From assembly GCF_001424265.1 (NCBI RefSeq), contig NZ_LMOV01000005.1, positions 1 through 64,000 on the forward strand: 64,000 nucleotides of DNA, in the 5' to 3' direction. Each line of letters opens with the position of its first letter. Positions within the stretch are counted from its first letter, which is position 1. This stretch comes from Acidovorax sp. Leaf160. GTDB taxonomy: Bacteria; Pseudomonadota; Gammaproteobacteria; Burkholderiales; Burkholderiaceae_C. Shown here piece by piece: positions 1-8,937 of this stretch. The notes under the pieces were generated by a model that saw only the letters and a list, made by a program, of their open reading frames with translations, did not search any database and was not told the DNA's origin. A program made the translations under genes and the position numbers.

Positions 1-38
1 GCCGTTTCCAGCAATCCGTCTCATCAGCGAAGCCTTGA

Positions 39-68
39 ATTCTACACCGGTTTTTCAACCTGCCGCAA
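39..68 (-). promoter_or_regulatory. Candidate leftward sigma-70 promoter
   Basis: On the minus strand a good -10 (TAGAAT, 39-44) sits 18 nt from a weak -35 (TTGCGG, 63-68). It would drive a gene beyond the left edge. The stretch 1-274 holds no convincing gene. The -35 matches only at its first three bases, so this is tentative. Confidence 0.3.
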
Positions 69-274
69 CTCAAAACCGAAATCTTTTTTCCCGACTCCCC
101 AGAACTTCCGGAGAAGATCTGCAGCGCCAAGCCCACGAGTATATGACGGTTTTGGCTGCTGTGCCAAAGATCCGCCAACTTTTTGCGCTTCTGTCCGTCA
201 GCTGATCGGGCGAGCGGCCCACATGGGAGGGGGGCCACCCGCAGGGGACTGGACACCCCCAAGGATAATGGCGC

Positions 275-2173
275 ATGGCTCTTATCACTCTTATCAACGC
301 GCAACTTGCGTTCGGGCATGTCGCCCTCCTCGATCACGCCGGCTTCTCCCTGGAGGTGGGCGAGCGGGTCGGGCTGATCGGCCGCAACGGCGCCGGCAAG
401 TCATCGCTGCTCAAGATCCTGGGCGGCATTGCCAAGCCCGACGATGGGGCGTTGCAGACCCAGCAGGGCATCCGCATCACCTATGTAGCGCAGGAACCGG
501 ACCTGGATCCTGCCTCCTCTGTCTTTACTGCGGCGTCCCAGGGCCTGGGCGCGGTCATCGAGCTGCGTGAGCAGTATCTTTCCGGCGCCGACGGCATCGA
601 CCTCGACGCTTTGCAGACCCAGATCGAGGCCTACGACGCCTGGAACTGGGAGCAGCGGGTCGAGGAAACCCTGCAGCGCCTGCATCTGGATGGCGACGCG
701 CTGGTGGGGTCGCTTTCCGGGGGGACGAAGAAGCGTGTGGCCTTGGCACAGGCCCTGGTGGCCCGCCCCGACGTGCTGCTACTGGACGAGCCGACCAACC
801 ACCTGGATCTCGATTCCATCGAGTGGCTCGAAGAGCTGCTGATCGACTTCAAGGGCAGCGTGGTCACGATCACCCACGACCGTGCGTTCCTGGACCGCGT
901 TGCCACGCGCATCGTGGAGCTGGATCGGGGGCAACTGCGCTCCTACCCCGGCAACTTCGCTCAGTACGTCACGCAGAAGGAAGAGCAGCTGGCGCAGGAA
1001 GCGGTGATCTCCGCGAAAGCGGACAAGCTGCTCGCACAGGAGGAGGTCTGGGTACACCGCGGGGTCGAGGCCCGCCGCACCCGCAGCCAGAGCCGTATCG
1101 GGCGACTGGAAGAACTGCGCACCCAGCGGGCCGCACGGCGCGAAGCCTTGGGCAGCGTGCGGATGGATGTGGCGTCCGGCAGCCAGAGCGGCTACCAGGG
1201 CAAGATCGTGGCCGAGCTGACCGATGTGAGCAAGGCTTTCGGCGACAAGACCATCGTCACCGGCTTCACCGGCACCATCCTGCGCGGTGACAAGGTCGGC
1301 CTGATCGGCCCGAACGGCGCGGGCAAGACCACGCTGCTGAAGATGATCCTTGGAGAATTGGCGCCGGACGCCGGCACCATTCGCCGTGGTGCCAATCTGC
1401 AGGTGGCGTACTTCGACCAGATGCGGCATGCGGTCGATCTCGACGCCACGCTGGAGGACTTCATCAGCCCGGGCAGCGAGTGGATCGAGATCGGCAATCA
1501 ACGCAAGCACGTCAAGAGCTACCTGAGCGACTTCCTCTTCTCTCCCGCTCGCGCGCGCTCTCCCGTCCGCTCCCTCTCGGGCGGCGAGCGCAACCGGCTG
1601 CTGCTGGCCCGGCTCTTCGCCCGCCCGGCGAACGTTTTGGTGCTGGACGAGCCCACCAACGACCTGGACATCGACACGCTGGATCTGCTGGAAGAGCTGC
1701 TTCAGGGATACGACGGCACCGTGTTCCTGGTGAGCCATGACCGCACCTTCCTGGACAACGTCGTGACCAGCACGCTGGCCTACGAGGGCGCCGGCCACTG
1801 GCGCGAGTACGAAGGCAGCGTGCAGGACTGGCTGACCCAGTCCCGCCGAGCGCGCTCGATCGCGGCAGCGCAAGCGCCCGCCCCGGCCGCCGCGCCGACG
1901 GCCGCCAAGGCAACAGCCGCCCCGGCCAACGAACCCAGCCGCGAGTCGCCGTCGAAAAAGAAACTGAGCTACAAGGAACAGCGCGAACTCGACCAGCTCC
2001 CGGACCTGATCGCCCGGCTGGAGGCCGAACAAAAGCAGGTGCAGGAAGCGCTAGCGGACGGCAGCCTCTACACCCAGGACGCCGCCCGCGCGGCGCAGCT
2101 GCACGCACGCGAAGCCGCCATCGAGGCGGAGCTGATGAGCAGCCTGGAGCGTTGGGAGATCCTCTCCGCCTGA
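275..2173 (+). CDS. uup: ABC-F family ATPase (Uup type)
   Basis: This is a soluble tandem ABC ATPase with no membrane segments, as expected for the ABC-F family, whose members act on ribosomes or, for Uup, affect DNA transposition and excision events. The first Walker A (GRNGAGKSS) is at about residues 36-44, with LSGG near 148 and LLLDEPTNHLD after it. The second nucleotide site begins with GPNGAGKTT near residue 346. An Ala/Pro-rich linker leads to a charged C-terminal coiled coil (about 555-632) that is typical of Uup. At 632 residues it has the usual length. It is transcribed alone and converges on cheB. EttA-like or other ABC-F subfamilies are possible, but the C-terminal coiled coil favours Uup. 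Confidence 0.9.
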   Translation: MALITLINAQLAFGHVALLDHAGFSLEVGERVGLIGRNGAGKSSLLKILGGIAKPDDGALQTQQGIRITYVAQEPDLDPASSVFTAASQGLGAVIELREQYLSGADGIDLDALQTQIEAYDAWNWEQRVEETLQRLHLDGDALVGSLSGGTKKRVALAQALVARPDVLLLDEPTNHLDLDSIEWLEELLIDFKGSVVTITHDRAFLDRVATRIVELDRGQLRSYPGNFAQYVTQKEEQLAQEAVISAKADKLLAQEEVWVHRGVEARRTRSQSRIGRLEELRTQRAARREALGSVRMDVASGSQSGYQGKIVAELTDVSKAFGDKTIVTGFTGTILRGDKVGLIGPNGAGKTTLLKMILGELAPDAGTIRRGANLQVAYFDQMRHAVDLDATLEDFISPGSEWIEIGNQRKHVKSYLSDFLFSPARARSPVRSLSGGERNRLLLARLFARPANVLVLDEPTNDLDIDTLDLLEELLQGYDGTVFLVSHDRTFLDNVVTSTLAYEGAGHWREYEGSVQDWLTQSRRARSIAAAQAPAPAAAPTAAKATAAPANEPSRESPSKKKLSYKEQRELDQLPDLIARLEAEQKQVQEALADGSLYTQDAARAAQLHAREAAIEAELMSSLERWEILSA

Positions 2174-2266
2174 TCCACTGGCTCTTGCCCGATCCGCCCC
2201 ATCTCCCCGATCTCCCCGCCGGCGCACGTCGGCCGGGGCAGGCTGGCGCGGAGGGCGCTGCCCGTC

Positions 2267-3388
2267 TCAGATCCGGTGATGCAGCCGGTCGGTCGTGCCC
2301 CGCAGCCGGGCAATCAGGGCCGGTGCGATCTGGGTGAGCGGCAGCACCTCGTCTGCCGCACCGTGCGCGATGGCTTCGCGGGGCATGCCGAAGACGATGC
2401 AGCTGGCCTCGTCCTGCACATAGTTGTAGCTGCCGGCGTTCTTCATCTCGCGCATGGCCACGGCGCCGTCGTTGCCCATGCCCGTCAGCATGATGCCGTA
2501 GGCGTTGCGGCCCACCACGGCGGCGGCGGACTTGAAGAGCACTTCCACGGACGGCTTGTGCCGGTTCACCGGCGGGCCGTCGTCCACCACGGCCAGGTAG
2601 TTCGCCCCGCTGCGGGCCACATGGAACTGGGTGCCGCCCGGGGCGATATAGGCATGGCCCGGAAGAATGCGTTCGCCATGCACCGCTTCCTTCACGGTGA
2701 TGCGGCAAAGGCCGTTCAGCCGGGCCGCGAAACTGGTGGTGAAGCCGGCCGGCATGTGCTGGGTGATGACGATGGCGGGGGAATCCGCCGGCATCTGCAT
2801 CAGCACTTCGCGGATGGCTTCGGTGCCGCCGGTGGACGCGCCGATGCAGATCAGCTTCTCGGTCGACAGCCGGCCCAGCAGCGTCGCGGACGACACCGGC
2901 GGGGGGGCGCTGCTCGCCGCACCAGGGGCGGGCGCACCGGCATGCGTCGGCCGGGCCGACTCGGCCGTGGGCGCGCGCCGGACGTGCGCCACCGCTGCCA
3001 CGCGGATCTTCTCGACGATCTGCGCGGCCAGCTCGTTGAGTCCGTTGGCCAGGCCGATGCGCGGCTTCGCCACGAAATCGACCGCCCCCAGCTCCAGTGC
3101 GCGCATGGTGACCTCGGCACCGCGCTCGGTCAGCGTGGAGATCATCACCACCGGCATGGGGCGCAGGCGCATCAGCCGGCCGAGAAAGTCGATGCCGTCC
3201 ATGCGCGGCATCTCGACGTCGAGGGTGATGACGTCGGGATTCGTCTCGCGGATCAGTTCCCGTGCGATGAGGGGGTCGTTGGCCGTGCCGATGCACTCCA
3301 TGTCGGCCTGGCGGTTGATGATCTCGGCCAACAGGCTGCGCACCAGCGCGGAGTCGTCCACCACGACGACCCGGATCTTCTTGCTCAT
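2267..3388 (-). CDS. cheB: Chemotaxis protein-glutamate methylesterase CheB
   Basis: CheB removes methyl groups from receptor glutamates and can deamidate glutamines, giving adaptation when phosphorylated by CheA. The N-terminal receiver has the DD pair and phospho-acceptor D57 (TLDVEMP). The C-terminal esterase keeps the Ser (GASTGGTEA), His (QHMPAGF) and Asp (GMGNDGA) of the catalytic triad. I chose the ATG at 3388, which has GAAGG about 9 nt upstream. A TTG at 3397 would extend it by three residues but leaves no room for a ribosome site. The length of 373 residues is slightly above E. coli CheB. It is last in the che operon, 25 nt after cheD. Confidence 0.95.
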   Translation of the reverse strand: MSKKIRVVVVDDSALVRSLLAEIINRQADMECIGTANDPLIARELIRETNPDVITLDVEMPRMDGIDFLGRLMRLRPMPVVMISTLTERGAEVTMRALELGAVDFVAKPRIGLANGLNELAAQIVEKIRVAAVAHVRRAPTAESARPTHAGAPAPGAASSAPPPVSSATLLGRLSTEKLICIGASTGGTEAIREVLMQMPADSPAIVITQHMPAGFTTSFAARLNGLCRITVKEAVHGERILPGHAYIAPGGTQFHVARSGANYLAVVDDGPPVNRHKPSVEVLFKSAAAVVGRNAYGIMLTGMGNDGAVAMREMKNAGSYNYVQDEASCIVFGMPREAIAHGAADEVLPLTQIAPALIARLRGTTDRLHHRI

Positions 3389-3413
3389 TGCGTCCAACCT
3401 TCGTTCTGCATGC

Positions 3414-4169
3414 TCAAAACAAGTCTACCGATCCGCCCGCCGTGGCCTTGGCCACCGTCACCACATTGCCCCGCACTTCCTGCTCGACGGACGCATCCGG
3501 GTGCGCGTGGGCCAGCCGCTTGACCATGGCCTTGCCCGTCACCGGGAAGAAGACGACCTTGCGCGGATAGATGTCGAGCACGTCTTCCGACACGACCGGA
3601 ATGCGCTCGGTCTGCAGATAGCTGAGCACGAACTGGGTATTGCGCTCGCCCACGTTCATGGTGGTGAAGTTGTGCATGACCTGGGCGCCGCCGAAGATCT
3701 TGGCCTGCATGGTCTCGCGGCGCGCGCCGCGCTTGAGCATTTCGTTGATCAGCAGTTCCATGGCGTAGGAGCCGTAGCGCCCGGACACGTCATTGGAGTC
3801 GCCGTCGGGCAGCATGAAGTGGTTCATGCCGCCGATGCGTGCCCGGCTGTCCCAGAGGCAGGCCGCGATGCACGAGCCCAGCACCGTCATGATGACCATG
3901 CTCTCGTCGGCGACGAAGTATTCGCCGGGCAGCACCTTGACCGCGTTGTGCTGGAAGTGATGGTCCAGGAAGAAGAACGAAGCCTCGCCCGGCTTGCGCG
4001 GGGCGGCCTTCAGTTCCTGCAGCGACGACTCCTTGGCCGTGGACGCCCCCGCGCCGGGCACATGGATGTCGGCGCTGAGCGGCGCGATGCGCGGGGCACG
4101 GCGCCGCTCCACGGCGGCAAAGGGCTGCGCAGCCGGCGCGGAAGAAAAGCCTGGGCGGTTGGTGGTCAT
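3414..4169 (-). CDS. cheD: Chemoreceptor glutamine deamidase CheD
   Basis: CheD deamidates glutamines in chemoreceptors and in some bacteria also modulates CheY phosphatases. The family core lies at about residues 70-215 and contains the catalytic Cys context [10 protein letters not shown] and the His context [11 protein letters not shown]. At 251 residues it is longer than many CheDs, because of an N-terminal extension of about 65 residues and a C-terminal tail. The tail ends GGSVDLF, almost the same as the end of the CheZ-like protein encoded first in this operon. It lies 34 nt after cheR. Confidence 0.93.
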   Translation of the reverse strand: MTTNRPGFSSAPAAQPFAAVERRRAPRIAPLSADIHVPGAGASTAKESSLQELKAAPRKPGEASFFFLDHHFQHNAVKVLPGEYFVADESMVIMTVLGSCIAACLWDSRARIGGMNHFMLPDGDSNDVSGRYGSYAMELLINEMLKRGARRETMQAKIFGGAQVMHNFTTMNVGERNTQFVLSYLQTERIPVVSEDVLDIYPRKVVFFPVTGKAMVKRLAHAHPDASVEQEVRGNVVTVAKATAGGSVDLF

Positions 4170-4203
4170 TCGAACGTCTTCTGGCTACGGGACTGGGTGG
4201 GAT

Positions 4204-5079
4204 TCATCGGCGCTCGTAAACGGTCTTGCCGCGCAGCGTGAAGAGGTCGCGCGACTCGCTGAAATTCTCTGCATGCCCCACGAACAGCATGCCGCCCGGC
4301 TTCAGCACGCGGTGGATGCGCTCCAGCACGCGCCGCTGCGTCGGCCCGTCGAAATAGATCATCACGTTGCGGCAGAACACCACGTCGAACGGCTCGCGGA
4401 ACGGCCAGTCGTCACGGATGAGGTTGACGCTCAGGAAGTCGATGGCACGGCGCAGCTCCGGCTTGACCCGCGCCAGCCCGGCGTTCGACGCCTTGCCGCG
4501 CAGGAAGAACCGCTGCATCCGTTCCTGGCTGAGGCCCTTGACGCTGTCGAGCCGGTAGATGCCCTCGGCCGCCGTGGCCAGCACGCGCGAATCGATGTCG
4601 CTGGCGGTGAGCTTGAAGGACGCGCTGGCGCCCAGCGACTCGTGCGCGGTCATGACGATGGAGTAAGGCTCCTCGCCCGTGGAGGCCGCGTTGCACCACA
4701 CATGCCACGGGCCCGAGGGACGCGTGCGCAGGTGTGCGGAAAAAATCTCGAAGTGGTGCTGTTCGCGGAAGAACGCCGTGAGGTTGGTGGTCAGGGCGTT
4801 GATGAACTCCTGCCACTCGGGGCCGTCGTGCGTTTCCAGCCAGCCCAGGTAGTCGTGGAAGCTCGTGTGGCCGGTCTCGCGCAGCCGGCGCGACAGGCGG
4901 CTGTACACCATGGCGTGCTTGCCGTCGTGCAGGCTGATGCCGGCACGCTGGTAGATCAGCGCCTGTACGCGCGAGAAATCGGCGTTGGTCCAGACGAATT
5001 CACGGCCCTGCGCCAGCGGGCCGGTCGATGCCGCGGCCGCCGGATCTGCACTCCGGGTCGGACTGTGGGGGGGGTGCAT
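4204..5079 (-). CDS. cheR: Chemotaxis protein methyltransferase CheR
   Basis: CheR is an SAM-dependent methyltransferase that methylates receptor glutamates. The N-terminal helical domain includes the family pattern ALTTNLTAFFRE. The SAM-binding domain begins around WCNAASTGEEPYSI and ends with VVFCRNVMIYFD and a GGMLFVGHAEN segment. I start at the ATG at 5079, which has a GGAG about 10 nt upstream, giving 291 residues. The open frame runs further up to 5448, but that part overlaps cheW and does not resemble CheR. Confidence 0.95.
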   Translation of the reverse strand: MHPPHSPTRSADPAAAASTGPLAQGREFVWTNADFSRVQALIYQRAGISLHDGKHAMVYSRLSRRLRETGHTSFHDYLGWLETHDGPEWQEFINALTTNLTAFFREQHHFEIFSAHLRTRPSGPWHVWCNAASTGEEPYSIVMTAHESLGASASFKLTASDIDSRVLATAAEGIYRLDSVKGLSQERMQRFFLRGKASNAGLARVKPELRRAIDFLSVNLIRDDWPFREPFDVVFCRNVMIYFDGPTQRRVLERIHRVLKPGGMLFVGHAENFSESRDLFTLRGKTVYERR

Positions 5080-5183
5080 TCGAGGCGACTCCGCAGAAAA
5101 GGATGGGTGCGGCGGATGGCGGCACCGACGCGGGGTGCGGGTCAGCGCGGCACGGGCGGCATGCCCACGCCGCGCCGGCCACG

Positions 5184-5672
5184 TCAGTCGTTGTCGGACA
5201 TGAGGCCCATGTCCACGTTCGACATCAGCTTTTCGATGTCCAGCAGGATCAGCATGCGCTCGTTGACCGAGCCCAGCCCCAGGATGCAGCTGTTGTCGAT
5301 GGCGCTGTCGATGTCCGGCGCCGAGCGGATGTTCTCCGCAGCCAGCTCCATCACGTCGCTCACCGAATCGACCACGATGCCCACGACCCGGTTGCGCAGG
5401 TTCAGGATGATGACCACCGTGAAGCTGTTGTAGTCGGCCCGCGAGCAATTGAACTTCAGCCGCATGTCCACGATGGGAACGATGGTGCCGCGCAGGTTGG
5501 TCACGCCCTTGATGAACTCGGGCGCGTTGGCGATGCGGGTCGGCGGCTCGTAGCCGCGGATCTCCTGCACCTTCAGGATGTCGATCCCGTACTCTTCCTG
5601 GTCGAGCCGGAAGGTCAGGTATTCCCGCGCGCCGGCGACCGCGCTCTCAGCTGTCTTTTCCATCACATTCAT
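5184..5672 (-). CDS. cheW: Chemotaxis coupling protein CheW
   Basis: CheW is the adaptor that couples chemoreceptors to the kinase CheA. It is a single CheW (SH3-like) domain of 162 residues with the typical segments EYLTFRLDQEEYGIDILKV, VTNLRGTIVPIVDMR and VVDSVSDVMEL. The start at 5672 has AAGGAG placed well upstream; the second Met (codon 4) is a less likely start. It lies between cheA (41 nt gap) and cheR (104 nt gap) in the same operon. Confidence 0.95.
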   Translation of the reverse strand: MNVMEKTAESAVAGAREYLTFRLDQEEYGIDILKVQEIRGYEPPTRIANAPEFIKGVTNLRGTIVPIVDMRLKFNCSRADYNSFTVVIILNLRNRVVGIVVDSVSDVMELAAENIRSAPDIDSAIDNSCILGLGSVNERMLILLDIEKLMSNVDMGLMSDND

Positions 5673-5713
5673 GCCGACACTCCTTGTTGCTCCACGCTGC
5701 GTTCCTCGATCTC

Positions 5714-7858
5714 TCAGTGGCGGGCACGGCGCACCAGCGCGCCCGTGTCCAGGATGAGCGCCACGGTGCCGTCGCCCAGGATGGTGGCGCCCGACACGTT
5801 GGGCACCTTGCGGTAGTTGGTCTCGAGGTTCTTGACCACCACCTGGTGCTGGCCCAGCAGCTCGTCCACCAGCAGCGCCACGCGGTTCCCGTCGGCTTCC
5901 ACCACGACCATGATATTGCTCGACTTGCCGCTGTCGCCGCGCGGCACCTGGAAAGCGCGCTCCAGCGAGATCACCGGCATGTATTCGTCGCGCACCTTCA
6001 CCAGCTGCGAGCCCTGCGCCACGGTGTTCACGTCGTCCGGGTTCACCTGGAACGACTCCACCACCGACGACAGCGGCAGGATGTAGACCTCTTCGCCCAC
6101 GCCCACCGACATGCCGTCCATGATGGCCAGCGTGAGCGGCAGCCGCACCGACACGCGCATGCCGTAGCCTTCGGCGGAATCGATCTCCACCGAGCCGTTC
6201 AGGGCGGCGATGTTCTTCTTGACCACGTCCATGCCCACGCCGCGGCCGGACACGTCGGTCACCACGTCGGCCGTGGAGAAGCCGGGCGCGAAGATCAGCC
6301 CCCACACGTCCTGGTCGGTCATCTGGTCGGAGACGTCGAGCCCGCGCTCCTTGGCCTTGCGCAAGATCTTCTCGCGCGACAGGCCCTTGCCGTCGTCGCG
6401 CACCTCGATGACGATGGAGCCGCCCTGGTGCGACGCCGACAGCGTGATGGTGCCGTGCTCGGGCTTGCCCGCGGCCAGCCGCTCGGCCGGCATCTCGATA
6501 CCGTGGTCGCAGCTGTTGCGCACCAGGTGGGTCAGCGGGTCGGTGATCTTCTCGACCAGGCTCTTGTCCAGTTCGGTGGCCTCGCCCATCGTGACGAAGT
6601 CCACCTTCTTGCCCAGCTTGTTGGCCAGGTCGCGCAGCATGCGGGGGAAGCGGTTGAACACGATCGACATCGGAATCATCCGGATCGACATGACCGATTC
6701 CTGCAGGTCGCGCGTGTTGCGGTCCAGATCCGCCAGGCCCGCCAGCAGCTGCTGGTAGACGCCGCCGTCCAGGCCGCGGCTGTTCTGCGCCAGCATGGCC
6801 TGGGTGATGACCAGCTCGCCCACCAGGTTGATGAGCTGATCGACCTTGTTGACCGCCACGCGGATGGTGGTGGACTCCATCTGCGCCTGGGTCACGGCCT
6901 TGGGCTCGGCCGAGGCGGCCACGCGCGTGGCCACCACGGCCGGTTGTGCCGCTGGCGCGGCCGCTGCGGCCTGGGCGCCCTCGGCGGGCAGGCCGGGCGA
7001 ATCGGTGAAGAAGCCATAGGCGGCCTCGCCGTGGTCGCCCGCTGGCGCCTCGGTCGGCTCGGCGGGTTCGGCCTCGGGCTCGGGCGCGCCGGCCGCGCGG
7101 ATGCGAACCTGCTCCTTCGACACGTGGAAGGCGAACAGGTCCAGCAGATCGTCGTCGGTGGACGTGGTTTCGACCGCGAAGGAACGCATGCCCTCGGCGG
7201 ATGCCTCCAGGTCGCTGATCGTGCCCAGGCCAGGGATGTCGCGGAACAGTTCCTTGATCGCGTCGGCCTGGGCGGCACGCTCCAGCGGGCCGATGTCGAT
7301 GCGCAGCGAGCGCGTGCCACCCGAAGCAGCAGCAGCAGCGGGCGCTGGCGACGGTGCCGGGGCGGGTGCCGCGACCGGCGCCGGAGCGGGCACGGGAGCC
7401 GGGGCCGGCTTGGGCGCAGGAGCCGGCGCGGCGGGCACGGCGCCGGAGGCCAGTTCGCTGATGCGGCGCACCAGCTCGGTCGTCGACACGGCTTCGCCCT
7501 GGCCGCCCGCCTGGTGGCGCGCCAGCAGGCTGCGCGAGGCGTCGGCCGACTCCAGCAGCACGTCCACCATCTGCGGGATCGGCTGCAGTTCGTGGCGGCG
7601 CAGGCGGTCGAGCAGCGACTCCATCTGGTGCGTCAGCTCGGCCACGTCGGAAAAGCCGAAGGTCGCCGAGCCGCCCTTGATGGAGTGGGCGCAGCGGAAG
7701 ATGCCGTTCAGCTCTTCGTCGTTGGCGTTGGTCAGGTCCAGGTCGAGCAGCATCTGCTCCATCTGGTCCAGGTTCTCGCCGGCTTCCTCGAAGAAGATCT
7801 GATAGAACTGACTGAGGTCGAAGTCGGCGCCGGCGCCTTCTTGGTAGCTGTCCGCCAT
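5714..7858 (-). CDS. cheA: Chemotaxis histidine kinase CheA
   Basis: CheA is the cytoplasmic kinase that phosphorylates CheY and CheB in response to receptor signals. Domains in order: HPt with phospho-acceptor H58 (CAHSIKGGS); a long Ala/Pro linker (about 130-205); a P2-like response-regulator docking domain (about 208-290); dimerisation (about 330-400); HATPase with the HLVRNSCDHGIE N-box and GRGVGMDVV (about 400-560); and a C-terminal CheW-like P5 domain. At 714 residues it is somewhat longer than E. coli CheA because of the Ala/Pro linkers. The start at 7858 has GGAG upstream. It follows cheY by 64 nt. Confidence 0.96.
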   Translation of the reverse strand: MADSYQEGAGADFDLSQFYQIFFEEAGENLDQMEQMLLDLDLTNANDEELNGIFRCAHSIKGGSATFGFSDVAELTHQMESLLDRLRRHELQPIPQMVDVLLESADASRSLLARHQAGGQGEAVSTTELVRRISELASGAVPAAPAPAPKPAPAPVPAPAPVAAPAPAPSPAPAAAAASGGTRSLRIDIGPLERAAQADAIKELFRDIPGLGTISDLEASAEGMRSFAVETTSTDDDLLDLFAFHVSKEQVRIRAAGAPEPEAEPAEPTEAPAGDHGEAAYGFFTDSPGLPAEGAQAAAAAPAAQPAVVATRVAASAEPKAVTQAQMESTTIRVAVNKVDQLINLVGELVITQAMLAQNSRGLDGGVYQQLLAGLADLDRNTRDLQESVMSIRMIPMSIVFNRFPRMLRDLANKLGKKVDFVTMGEATELDKSLVEKITDPLTHLVRNSCDHGIEMPAERLAAGKPEHGTITLSASHQGGSIVIEVRDDGKGLSREKILRKAKERGLDVSDQMTDQDVWGLIFAPGFSTADVVTDVSGRGVGMDVVKKNIAALNGSVEIDSAEGYGMRVSVRLPLTLAIMDGMSVGVGEEVYILPLSSVVESFQVNPDDVNTVAQGSQLVKVRDEYMPVISLERAFQVPRGDSGKSSNIMVVVEADGNRVALLVDELLGQHQVVVKNLETNYRKVPNVSGATILGDGTVALILDTGALVRRARH

Positions 7859-7922
7859 TATGGGTGGCTCCTGTGTGCGGGAATCGTCGTGAGAAGGCTG
7901 CGCAAGGGCACGCCGTGTCCGC

Positions 7923-8285
7923 TCAGCGGATCACTTTCTGGATCACCTCGATGAGGCGGTTGGGATCGAAGGGCTTGACCAGCCAGCCGGTCGCTCCGGC
8001 GCTGCGGCCGGCCTGCTTCATCTGGTCGCTGGACTCGGTGGTGAGGATGAGGATGGGCACCGTCTTGAAACGGGGCAGCTCGCGCAGCCGGCGCGTGAGG
8101 CCAATGCCGTCCAGGCGCGGCATGTTCTGGTCGGCCAGCACCAGATGGATGTCGTGGGTCTCCGCCTTTTCCAGAGCGTCCTGGCCGTCCACCGCCTCCA
8201 CCACGTGGTAGCCGGCGCCCGTCAGGGTGAAGGCCACCATTTTCCGCATGGACGGAGAGTCATCAACGGCAAGAATCGATTGCAT
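7923..8285 (-). CDS. cheY: CheY-like single-domain response regulator
   Basis: This is a stand-alone receiver domain of 120 residues. It has the acidic pair in AVDDS, phospho-acceptor D52 (LVLADQNMP), the conserved Thr in ILTTES and Lys in VKPFD. I chose the ATG at 8285, preceded by GGAG, rather than the ATG five codons upstream. It sits between the CheZ-like gene and cheA, so it is probably the CheA-coupled regulator of this operon. It is distinct from the second CheY at 39.1 kb, which is more like enteric CheY; the two may divide motor binding and phosphate-sink roles. Confidence 0.92.
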   Translation of the reverse strand: MQSILAVDDSPSMRKMVAFTLTGAGYHVVEAVDGQDALEKAETHDIHLVLADQNMPRLDGIGLTRRLRELPRFKTVPILILTTESSDQMKQAGRSAGATGWLVKPFDPNRLIEVIQKVIR

Positions 8286-8335
8286 GTAGGGCTCCAACAA
8301 ACTTGAAAAGGGGGTGGACCGGGGCTGCTCAGCCC

Positions 8336-8782
8336 TCAGAAAAGGTCGATCGAGCCGGCATCCATCTCGCTCTGGGTCACCGGATTGGGGCGGTCGGGCG
8401 CCATCTCGGCGAAGGGCGCCGCCTCTTCGCCGTCTTCCTCGCCCATCGCTGCAGACGCCAGGCGGAACGCGCAGCCCTGCAGCACCTTGGTGGTGTGCCA
8501 GATCAGCTGGGAAGCCATGTCCTGGAACTGCAGCTCGGTCACGGCACTGCGCAGCGCGGTGCGCAACGCCGCGAGCTGGGCGGAATCGCCCACCACCTCG
8601 TCGGTGAGCGCATGATTGGCCTCGCCGAACCGTTCCAGCAGATTGTCGGTGGCATGGCTCAGCAATCCTTCGAGGCGGTGCAGGTCGTGCATCACCACCA
8701 GCAGCGAATCCTGCAGCTCGGCGGCCACCATCACGGGGACCTGTACGCCTGGCTCGTCAGGCGGTGTTAGCGTAGATTGCAC
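8336..8782 (-). CDS. CheZ-like protein, putative CheY phosphatase
   Basis: A mostly helical protein of 148 residues, first gene of the che operon and 50 nt ahead of cheY. Around residues 85-95 it reads FQDMASQLI, which lines up with FHDLTGQVI of the genuine CheZ at 39.5 kb. The catalytic-type Asp (D88) and Gln (Q92) keep the D-x3-Q spacing of CheZ. After a flexible acidic/Pro-rich linker it ends DAGSIDLF, in the place where CheZ carries its CheY-binding tail. I chose a GTG start at 8782 with GGAG just upstream; an ATG at 8830 would add 16 residues. Overall similarity to CheZ is low and it is shorter than CheZ (about 210), so phosphatase activity is inferred. Confidence 0.7.
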   Translation of the reverse strand: MQSTLTPPDEPGVQVPVMVAAELQDSLLVVMHDLHRLEGLLSHATDNLLERFGEANHALTDEVVGDSAQLAALRTALRSAVTELQFQDMASQLIWHTTKVLQGCAFRLASAAMGEEDGEEAAPFAEMAPDRPNPVTQSEMDAGSIDLF

Positions 8783-8889
8783 TGTTTCTCCGTCGCTGCA
8801 GGCGGCTGCAAGGCACGCAATGGGGCCCATCGGGCAAACCGGCGGCGGGAGACTCCAACCGTCCAGATCCTAGTTCGGCATTTCGCCAC

Positions 8890-8916
8890 CGCTCCTGAAG
8901 ACCGTTACCAGGAGCG
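8890..8916. promoter_or_regulatory. Inverted repeat in the divergent che/two-component promoter region
   Basis: CGCTCCTG (8890-8897) and CAGGAGCG (8909-8916) are perfect 8-bp inverted repeats with an 11-nt spacer. They lie between the divergent starts of the CheZ-like gene and the sensor kinase gene. It may be an operator or simply a chance hairpin; nothing in the sequence distinguishes these. Confidence 0.3.
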
Positions 8917-8937
8917 CTCGGCCTTATTTGTTCCAAT

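Noticed and set aside
1512-3296. 594-codon minus-strand frame over uup and cheB
   Set aside because: A frame-shifted shadow of cheB that continues antisense to uup; no recognisable motif.
5184-6305. 373-residue version of CheW
   Set aside because: The extra N-terminal part lies over cheA in another frame and is not CheW-like; CheW begins at 5672 after AAGGAG.
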